From Candidatus Nanopelagicales bacterium (GTDB lineage: Bacteria; Actinomycetota; Actinomycetes; S36-B12), in contig JAGYOB010000102.1 of assembly GCA_018399515.1 (NCBI GenBank), positions 1 through 11,834 of the forward strand: a DNA stretch of 11,834 nt, written 5' to 3'. A program made the position numbers and the translations under genes. The notes beneath the pieces were generated by a model. It worked only from the letters and a program-made list of their open reading frames with translations. It made no database searches and was not told where the DNA came from. Positions 6,889-11,834 of the stretch are shown here, piece by piece. Position 1 is the first letter of the stretch. The number at the start of each line of letters is the position of its first letter.

Positions 6889-7983
6889 TCAGGACTTGGC
6901 AGCCAACTGGCCGCACGCGCCATCGATCTCGCGACCGCGAGTATCTCGCACCGTGGTCGAGATTCCTCCCTCCCGGAGGATACGCACGAAGTCGCGCTCG
7001 ACCTGTGGATCCGACGCGGTCCAGATCGATCCCGGAGTCGGATTCAACGGGATGAGGTTGACATGAACGAGATGGCCGCGAAGCAACTTCACGAGCATCT
7101 CGGCCCGTTCACCCTGGTCGTTGATATCGCGGATCAGTGCGTATTCGATGCTGACGCGACGACCGGTGACATCGGCGTATCGCCACGCCGCATCCAGCAC
7201 CTCGGCGACCGGCCACCGGGTATTGACAGGAACGAGAGTGTCACGCAGTTCATCATCGGGCGCATGCAGCGAAACGGCTAGGCGTACGGGGATTCCCTCA
7301 TCGGCGAGATCTCGGATACGCGGCACGAGACCCACTGTCGACACCGTGATGCCGCGCGCCGACATCCCCAGTCCCTCCGGTGGTTCTGCGATCAACCGGC
7401 GGATCGCTGCGATGACAGCGGCATAGTTGGCCAGTGGCTCACCCATTCCCATGAACACCACATTCGACACACGTGTGCGAGCGTCGGGCAGGTCGCGTAT
7501 CCACCGGGATCCGACCAGCACCTGCTGGACGATCTCCGCGGTCGACAGGTTCCGGGTCAGGCCGGCCTGTCCCGTCGCGCAGAAGGGGCAGTTCATGCCG
7601 CAACCGGCCTGTGACGACACGCACATCGTGACGCGGTCGCCGTAATCCATGAGGACGCTCTCGACCAGCGAGCCATCGTGCAGGCGCCACACGCTCTTGA
7701 CCGTCGTGTCCCCGTCGCAGGTGAGGTGGTTCACCTCGGACATCAGGGGTGGAAGCAGCGCCTGCTCGATCACATCGCGATCGCCACGGGACAGATCGGT
7801 CCAATCCTCCGGCGCGAAGGACAATCGACTCAGCCACTGCCGGGAGACCTGATCGGCTCGAAAGGCCGGCAAGCCGAGGTCATCAATCGCTGCACGCCGA
7901 CCGGCGAGGTCCATGTCGAGCAGGTGGCGCGGCGGTTTTCCACGCCGCGGAGCGCTGAACGTCAGTTCACCGGGGTCGGGCAT
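6889..7983 (-). CDS. rlmN: Dual-specificity rRNA/tRNA adenine-C2 methyltransferase RlmN
   Basis: The 364-residue radical-SAM enzyme carries every signature of RlmN. CVSSQAGCGMNCPFC supplies Cys128, Cys132 and Cys135, which bind the 4Fe-4S cluster, and Cys121, the resolving cysteine equivalent to E. coli Cys118. Cys357 in the C-terminal DGACGQLA segment matches the methyl-carrying Cys355. GMGEPLANY and the VSLHAPDDELR and LIPLNP segments are also diagnostic. Known function is C2 methylation of A2503 in 23S rRNA and A37 in some tRNAs, supporting translational fidelity. Presence of both Cys357 and the standard motif favours RlmN over the resistance enzyme Cfr, whose sequence differs around these blocks. 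It follows cdsA by 37 bases in the usual actinobacterial order. Only a weak ribosome site is visible before ATG 7983, so expression may depend on coupling or read-through from cdsA. Confidence 0.97.
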   Translation of the reverse strand: MPDPGELTFSAPRRGKPPRHLLDMDLAGRRAAIDDLGLPAFRADQVSRQWLSRLSFAPEDWTDLSRGDRDVIEQALLPPLMSEVNHLTCDGDTTVKSVWRLHDGSLVESVLMDYGDRVTMCVSSQAGCGMNCPFCATGQAGLTRNLSTAEIVQQVLVGSRWIRDLPDARTRVSNVVFMGMGEPLANYAAVIAAIRRLIAEPPEGLGMSARGITVSTVGLVPRIRDLADEGIPVRLAVSLHAPDDELRDTLVPVNTRWPVAEVLDAAWRYADVTGRRVSIEYALIRDINDQGERAEMLVKLLRGHLVHVNLIPLNPTPGSIWTASDPQVERDFVRILREGGISTTVRDTRGREIDGACGQLAAKS

Positions 7984-8020
7984 GGCACCAGTCTGTCAGG
8001 TCGCCACCGCCGAGTCGCAG

Positions 8021-8860
8021 CTAGAACAGGGGCGGGCCGAGAAACACCGCGAACAACGCCCAGGCCGCGAAGGCGTTGATCACCAGCGAATCCAGACGGT
8101 CCATGATCCCGCCGTGTCCGGGCAGCATCGTGCCCATGTCCTTCACACCCAGATCGCGCTTGATGGCACTCTCAGCCAGATCACCGCCCGTGGCCGTCAC
8201 CGTCAAGATCGCACCCATGATGAGCCCCTGCCACCACGGAGCATCGAGCAGCCACACGAACAGGCCGATGCCGAGCAGGGACTGGACGATGAGGGAACCG
8301 ATGAATCCTTCCCAGGATTTCTTCGGGCTGATCTGCGGCGCCATCGGATGGCGACCGAAGAGCACTCCGGTGGCATATCCGCCGATGTCATTGCCGATCG
8401 TCAACACGATGAACGTGATGATGCGCGCCGGACCATCATCGGCGGCGAGCATGAGCATCACGAACCCGGCCATGAGCGGCAGGTAGGCAAGAACGAGGAC
8501 GCTCGCGCTCGCGTCTCGAACATAACCGTCGGTTCCTCGACGCAATCGCCACAGCATGATGGACACGAATGCCAGACCGATGATGAATACCAACGCGGTC
8601 GGGCCCCACAGATACGCAGCGACCATCGCCCCAGGAATCGCGAGGTAAAGCGGGGTTCGAGCGAGCCGGATATCGCGCTGCGCGAAGGCCTCGACCAATT
8701 CCCGGAGCGCGATGAGGAGCACAACTGCGGCGAGGACGCCGAACAGCCACTTGACCCACAGCAGGCTCACGATCACGAGCACAGCCAGGACTACTCCCGA
8801 ACCGATAGCCGCCGGCAGATTGCGGCCGGCTCTATTGCGCGGCGCGGTGTCCTCGGTCAT
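8021..8860 (-). CDS. cdsA: Phosphatidate cytidylyltransferase (CDP-diacylglycerol synthase)
   Basis: The 279-residue integral membrane enzyme shows about eight or nine hydrophobic segments (roughly residues 17-32, 36-51, 72-86, 88-104, 118-138, 146-165, 185-205, 211-226 and 258-275). The family signature is complete at 231-257: S-A-I-K-R, then K-D, then PGHGGIMDRLD, with the metal-binding and catalytic Asp and His residues present. SPKKSWEG (178-185) is the second conserved block. It converts phosphatidic acid and CTP to CDP-diacylglycerol and PPi at the cytoplasmic membrane, the branch point for phosphatidylglycerol, cardiolipin and phosphatidylinositol lipids. A hydrophilic 15-residue N terminus precedes the first helix. 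Start ATG 8860 lies 30 bases after the frr stop without a strong Shine-Dalgarno sequence; position in the rpsB-to-rlmN cluster supports co-transcription. Confidence 0.96.
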   Translation of the reverse strand: MTEDTAPRNRAGRNLPAAIGSGVVLAVLVIVSLLWVKWLFGVLAAVVLLIALRELVEAFAQRDIRLARTPLYLAIPGAMVAAYLWGPTALVFIIGLAFVSIMLWRLRRGTDGYVRDASASVLVLAYLPLMAGFVMLMLAADDGPARIITFIVLTIGNDIGGYATGVLFGRHPMAPQISPKKSWEGFIGSLIVQSLLGIGLFVWLLDAPWWQGLIMGAILTVTATGGDLAESAIKRDLGVKDMGTMLPGHGGIMDRLDSLVINAFAAWALFAVFLGPPLF

Positions 8861-8890
8861 GAGACGTGTGAGCGAACCAGCGTGGAGGCA

Positions 8891-9457
8891 TCACACCTCG
8901 AGCAGTTCTTCTTCCTTGTGCTTGAGGATTTCGTCTACATGGCCGACGTGCGCTGAGGTGACCTCGTCGAGGTGCTTCTCTGCGCGCCGAACGTCATCCT
9001 CACCGACCTCGCCATCCTTCATGAACCGATCCAGGGTGTCCTTGGCGTGCCGACGGATGTTGCGAATCGAGATCTTGGCCTCCTCGGCCTTGTGTCGGGC
9101 CGCCTTGATGTACTCCTTGCGCCGTTCCTCGGTCAAGGTCGGAAGGACTACGCGAATGACCATTCCGTCATTCGTCGGATTGACACCGAGATCGGAATCA
9201 CGGATCGCCTTCTCGACATCACCGAGCGAACCTTTGTCGTAGGGCGTCACGATGATCATCCGGGCCTCAGGTGTTGTGAACGATGCCAACTGATTCACCG
9301 GTGTCGGAGTGCCGTAGTAATCAACCATCACCTTGGCGAACATGCCCGGGTTCGCCCGGCCGGTCCGAATCGTGGCGAAGTCCTCGCGAGCGACCTCGAT
9401 CGCCTTATCCATCTTCTCCTCGGCCTCGAGGATGACTTCGTCGGTGCGCTCGCTCAC
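8891..9457 (-). CDS. frr: Ribosome recycling factor
   Basis: The 188-residue product is full length (family about 185). Recognisable blocks are the helix-bundle start KAIEVAREDFATIRTGRANP, then VDYYGTPTPVNQLA and FTTPEARMIIVTPYDKG of the small beta domain, NDGMVIRVVLPTLTEERRKEY at the hinge, and a long charged C-terminal helix. RRF works with EF-G to split the post-termination ribosome into subunits. I chose GTG 9457 because AGGAG (9463-9467) sits 5 bases before it, and the start overlaps the pyrH stop as GTGA, so UMP kinase and RRF synthesis are probably coupled. The next gene downstream is cdsA. Confidence 0.98.
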   Translation of the reverse strand: MSERTDEVILEAEEKMDKAIEVAREDFATIRTGRANPGMFAKVMVDYYGTPTPVNQLASFTTPEARMIIVTPYDKGSLGDVEKAIRDSDLGVNPTNDGMVIRVVLPTLTEERRKEYIKAARHKAEEAKISIRNIRRHAKDTLDRFMKDGEVGEDDVRRAEKHLDEVTSAHVGHVDEILKHKEEELLEV

Positions 9458-10302
9458 GATGGCTCCTGATGGGATGTCGACGCCGACCCGGGGATCTCGT
9501 CGGTGTGCTGGCTGGACCCGTCGCGGGTGACGAGTGTGCCGATCTTCTCACCCCGGACTGCTCGGGCGATATTGCCCTCAACGAGCAGGTCGAACACCAG
9601 GATCGGCAGGTTGTTATCGCGACACAGGCTGATGGCCGTTGCATCAGCAACCTTCAAGTCCCGCGCAAGGACATCATCATGGGTCAGCCGATCGAATCGA
9701 CGCGCCTGCCGATTCGTCCGCGGATCGCTGTCGTAGACCCCATCGACGGCTTTGGCCATGAGGACGACCTCCGCCCCGACTTCGAGAGCTCGCTGCGCAG
9801 CTGTGGTGTCGGTGGAGAAGTACGGCGCACCCAGTCCGGCGCCGAAGATCACTACCCGACCTTTCTCCAGGTGGCGGATAGCCCGTCGGGGGACGTAAGG
9901 CTCGGCGACCTGCCCCATCGTGATCGCCGTCTGCACTCGGGTGTCCAAACCCAACTTCTCGCAGAAATCCTGGAGGGCCAGACAGTTAATCACCGTCCCG
10001 AGCATCCCCATGTAGTCGGCCCGTCCGCGGTCCATCCCACGCGCGGACAACTGCGCGCCACGAAAGTAGTTTCCACCGCCGATAACTACCGCCACCTGCG
10101 TGCCATCGCGAGCGACGGCTGCGATCTGGCGGGCGATGGAATGCACGACATCGGGGTCTACGCCGAGTTCGCCACCACCGGCGAAGGCTTCACCGGACAA
10201 CTTCAACAGCACCCGGTCCCAACCGCCCTCGGGAGCTTCGGGCCAGGTGTCGATCGTGCCTTCGAGGATCGGCTGGACCGTACGCTGCGGCGATTCCGAC
10301 AT
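9454..10302 (-). CDS. pyrH: Uridylate kinase (UMP kinase)
   Basis: The 282-residue product belongs to the amino-acid kinase superfamily, bacterial UMP kinase type. VLLKLSGEAFAG (31-42) is the phosphate-binding start, VIGGGNYFRG (73-82) the glycine-rich loop, RGRADYMGMLGTVINCLAL (92-110) the UMP-binding and oligomer region, and FSTDTTAAQRALEV (162-175) with VDGVYDSDP (186-194) the nucleotide-binding part. It phosphorylates UMP to UDP with ATP as a hexamer and is normally GTP-activated and UTP-inhibited. The start at ATG 10302 is fixed by AGGAGGAGG 5 bases upstream; GTG 10323 would add seven residues but overlaps that site. It has about 27 residues before the core and about 22 hydrophilic residues after GTLVTR, somewhat longer than the 235-240-residue E. 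coli form. It lies 56 bases after tsf and overlaps frr by four bases. Confidence 0.97.
   Translation of the reverse strand: MSESPQRTVQPILEGTIDTWPEAPEGGWDRVLLKLSGEAFAGGGELGVDPDVVHSIARQIAAVARDGTQVAVVIGGGNYFRGAQLSARGMDRGRADYMGMLGTVINCLALQDFCEKLGLDTRVQTAITMGQVAEPYVPRRAIRHLEKGRVVIFGAGLGAPYFSTDTTAAQRALEVGAEVVLMAKAVDGVYDSDPRTNRQARRFDRLTHDDVLARDLKVADATAISLCRDNNLPILVFDLLVEGNIARAVRGEKIGTLVTRDGSSQHTDEIPGSASTSHQEPS
9463..9467 (-). promoter_or_regulatory. Ribosome binding site of frr
   Basis: AGGAG on the minus strand lies 5 bases before GTG 9457, inside the end of pyrH. It supports the GTG start that overlaps the pyrH stop as GTGA. Confidence 0.6.
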
Positions 10303-10307
10303 GTGCG

Positions 10308-10316
10308 CCTCCTCCT
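10308..10316 (-). promoter_or_regulatory. Strong ribosome binding site of pyrH
   Basis: AGGAGGAGG on the minus strand, 5 bases before ATG 10302, is the strongest Shine-Dalgarno sequence in the window. It excludes the in-frame GTG at 10323, which would place this site inside the coding region. Confidence 0.75.
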
Positions 10317-10358
10317 GGCTCACCCGACCGACCGGTCAGATCCTCTCGCTGAACGTGC

Positions 10359-11177
10359 TCAGCCCTGCCCGACCTCGAATCGCGCGAATGCGCTCACCTG
10401 GGTTTGGGCATCTGCGAGCACGGCGGCCACATTTTTCTTGGAGTCCATGACCGACGGCTGCTCCAACAAGACGGTGTCCTTGTAGAAGCCTTGCACCCGT
10501 CCCTCGGTGATCTTAGGAAGGGCTGCTTCGGGCTTGCCCTCCTCCTTGGCCGTGGCTTCGGCGATGCGCCGTTCATTGTCCACAACATCCGCCGGCACAT
10601 CGTCCTTGCTCACGTAAACCGGCCGCATGGCGGCGATCTGCATCGCCACACCCTTCGCAGCTTCTTCATCGCCGGAGTAGGCCACCATCACCCCGACCTG
10701 GGGCGGCAGGTCGGCCGCGCGACGATGCAGGTAGATCGCGACGGGGGCAGGAAGAACCGCGACGCGACCGAGCTCGATTTTCTCACCGATGATCCCCGCC
10801 AGCGAAGACACCGCCTCGTCGACTGTTCCCCCCTGCGGGAGAGGCTGGGCCAGGAGCGCGTCGCGATCGCCGATCTGGTTGTCGAAAGCGCACTGCACAA
10901 TAGATCCGGCCAATGCCTGGAAATCCTCATTCTTGGCCACGAAGTCGGTTTCGCACAACAACTCCACCAGGGCGTTGTCCTGGGCGACGACCAGACCGTT
11001 GCTCGCGGTGCGCTCCGCACCGCGCTTGGCGGCCTTCGCCGCACCCGAGATCCGCAGCACTTCGACGGCCTTGTCGATATCGCCCTCCGCTTCCTCGAGG
11101 GCTTTCTTGCATTCCATCATCCCCGCGCCGGTGAGATCGCGGAGCTTCTTGACGTCTGCGGCGCTGATGTTCGCCAT
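10359..11177 (-). CDS. tsf: Translation elongation factor Ts
   Basis: The 272-residue product opens with a UBA-like domain (NISAADVKKLRDLTGAGMM, then ECKKALEEAEGDIDKAVEVL) and the basic linker SGAAKAAKRGAERTASNG. ELLCETDFVAKN (72-83) holds the TDFV motif that inserts into EF-Tu and displaces magnesium. The rest is the EF-Ts core with a shortened dimerisation region, ending in VQGFYKDTVLLEQPSV and SAFARFEVGQG, as in other actinobacteria (about 270-280 residues). EF-Ts exchanges GDP for GTP on EF-Tu. It follows rpsB by 79 bases, its usual partner. ATG 11177 is the only start that fits the N-terminal motif. The nearest purine-rich block, AGGAAGG, is about 15 bases upstream, longer than usual spacing. 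Confidence 0.98.
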   Translation of the reverse strand: MANISAADVKKLRDLTGAGMMECKKALEEAEGDIDKAVEVLRISGAAKAAKRGAERTASNGLVVAQDNALVELLCETDFVAKNEDFQALAGSIVQCAFDNQIGDRDALLAQPLPQGGTVDEAVSSLAGIIGEKIELGRVAVLPAPVAIYLHRRAADLPPQVGVMVAYSGDEEAAKGVAMQIAAMRPVYVSKDDVPADVVDNERRIAEATAKEEGKPEAALPKITEGRVQGFYKDTVLLEQPSVMDSKKNVAAVLADAQTQVSAFARFEVGQG

Positions 11178-11196
11178 GGTGATCTGCTCACACCTT

Positions 11197-11232
11197 CCTG
11201 ATGAGAATCCCTGATGCGGATTGAGCCTGATG
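11197..11232 (-). repeat. Three CATCAGG repeats in the rpsB-tsf gap
   Basis: On the minus strand the heptamer CATCAGG occurs three times in 36 bases (plus-strand 11226-11232, 11210-11216 and 11197-11203; start spacing 16 and 13). The last copy runs into AGGAAGG, the probable tsf ribosome site. I see no hairpin with a U-run in this 79-base gap. A role in ribosome standby or control of tsf is only a possibility. Confidence 0.4.
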
Positions 11233-11256
11233 TGAAACGGACGTGTGGGTGGTGGG

Positions 11257-11834
11257 TTAATCCTCGGTCTTGGGTGCCGCCTCGGCGACGACCTCGGCGA
11301 CAGCCTCGGTTACCACCTCCGAGGTAGCTGCTGCAGCAGCATCGTCGACCGCAGCGCCGGCGAGGAGTTCGGCCTCCCATTCCGCCAACGGCTCGTCGAC
11401 AGCCGCACCGGGTTCGACGTCACCAAGGGCGCGGCCAGCGCGGGTCATGAGCCCCTCGGCCACCGCATCGGCGATGACCCGGGTCAACAGCGCGACAGAG
11501 CGAATGGCGTCATCATTGCCCGGGATCGGAAAGTCGACCTCGTCGGGATCGCAGTTGGTGTCGAGGATCGCGATGACGGGAATACCGAGCTTGCGCGCTT
11601 CGCCGACAGCGATGTGTTCCTTCTTGGTATCGACCACCCAGATCGCGCTGGGCACCTTGGTCATATCTCGGATTCCACCGAGGGTGCGATCGAGTTTGAT
11701 GCGCTCACGCGAGAGGACCAGAAGTTCCTTCTTCGTCATCCCCGAGTTCGAGCTGTCGGCATCGAGTTCTTCGAGTTCCTTCAGCCGCTGCAGCCTCTTG
11801 TGAACCGTCGAGAAGTTCGTGAGCATGCCGCCGA
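11257..11834 (-). CDS. rpsB: 30S ribosomal protein S2, C-terminal part (5' end outside window)
   Basis: The frame is open to the right edge, leaving 191 visible residues; about 90-110 N-terminal residues are missing. The visible part starts GGMLTNFSTVHKRLQRLKEL, the S2 block after the first globular region, then SRERIKLDRTLGGIRDM, PSAIWVVDTKKEHIAVGEA and KLGIPVIAILDTNCDPDEVD, which is the second S2 signature, ending PIPGNDDAIRSVALLTRVIADAV. S2 binds the 30S subunit near the platform and bridges to S1. The last 70 or so residues form an Ala/Glu/Val-rich acidic tail with EPLAEWEAELL, a feature of actinobacterial S2. The ATG at 11824-11826 is an internal methionine, not the start. The stop is TAA at 11257-11259, followed by tsf. 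Confidence 0.98.
   Translation of the reverse strand, partial: GGMLTNFSTVHKRLQRLKELEELDADSSNSGMTKKELLVLSRERIKLDRTLGGIRDMTKVPSAIWVVDTKKEHIAVGEARKLGIPVIAILDTNCDPDEVDFPIPGNDDAIRSVALLTRVIADAVAEGLMTRAGRALGDVEPGAAVDEPLAEWEAELLAGAAVDDAAAAATSEVVTEAVAEVVAEAAPKTED

Noticed and set aside
6889..7983. Possibility that the radical-SAM methyltransferase is the antibiotic-resistance enzyme Cfr
   Set aside because: Genomic place in the rpsB-cdsA cluster, and the full set of RlmN-type motifs and cysteines, fit the housekeeping enzyme.
7913..8956. 347-codon + strand open frame opposite cdsA and the rlmN start
   Set aside because: The translation is His/Arg/Gln/Glu-rich low-complexity sequence, the complement of membrane-segment codons in cdsA; no gene signature.
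10348..10363. Inverted repeat GCTGA-N6-TCAGC at the tsf stop
   Set aside because: Only a 5-bp stem without a U-run, and pyrH follows closely in the same operon, so it is unlikely to be a terminator.
9469..10485. 338-codon + strand open frame opposite pyrH and the tsf end
   Set aside because: Shadow of pyrH codons, with no family features and no plausible start context.
2772..10870. Three GCGATCGC octamers (2772-2779, 7777-7784, 10863-10870), like the cyanobacterial HIP1 motif
   Set aside because: All lie within genes and fit frequent GAT, CGC and ATC codons; GATCG-type words are common across the window, so codon use explains them better than a dedicated repeat.

Overview
The window reads as chromosomal DNA of a high-GC Gram-positive bacterium (Actinomycetota). 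Three things point there: G/C-rich third codon positions and several GTG starts; the gene order rpsB-tsf-pyrH-frr-cdsA-rlmN; and an Ala/Glu-rich C-terminal tail on ribosomal protein S2 with an EPLAEWE segment that I associate with actinobacterial S2. I cannot name the genus. Coding density is very high. No stretch over 300 bases lacks a gene, and the longest gaps are 87 bases (3785-3871) and 79 bases (11178-11256). I see no tRNA, rRNA, CRISPR array, insertion sequence, phage gene or integration site.

Left block, + strand, 1-2587. Three tightly coupled genes: the C-terminal part of a class III PLP aminotransferase (cut by the window edge), a pyridoxamine-5'-phosphate-oxidase-like FMN protein, and a PuuB-like FAD-dependent amine oxidoreductase. 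Start and stop codons overlap at both junctions (TGATG and ATGA). This composition suggests catabolism of a diamine or polyamine such as putrescine or cadaverine.

Middle block, - strand, 2609-6852. Read right to left it holds a propionyl-CoA synthetase-like ligase (PrpE/ACSS3 type), a family III CoA-transferase and a glutaryl-CoA dehydrogenase-like acyl-CoA dehydrogenase. The last two resemble the glutarate activation and oxidation pair known from other bacteria. The two blocks converge at about 2590, where a GC-rich hairpin probably ends transcription from both sides.

Right block, - strand, 6889-11834. A conserved translation and cell-envelope cluster: rpsB (5' end outside the window), tsf, pyrH, frr, cdsA and rlmN. 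It makes ribosomal protein S2, elongation factor Ts, UMP kinase, ribosome recycling factor, CDP-diacylglycerol synthase and the 23S rRNA/tRNA A2503/A37 methyltransferase. The middle block follows rlmN after 36 bases on the same strand, so it may be read partly from the housekeeping operon.

Together the left and middle blocks could supply steps of a lysine/cadaverine to 5-aminovalerate to glutarate to glutaryl-CoA to crotonyl-CoA route, but this is inference from family membership. Nothing in the window is clearly an undescribed system. The most interesting points are the placement of the acyl-CoA genes where dxr is often found, the shortened CoA-transferase C terminus, and small RNA-level structures at gene junctions.
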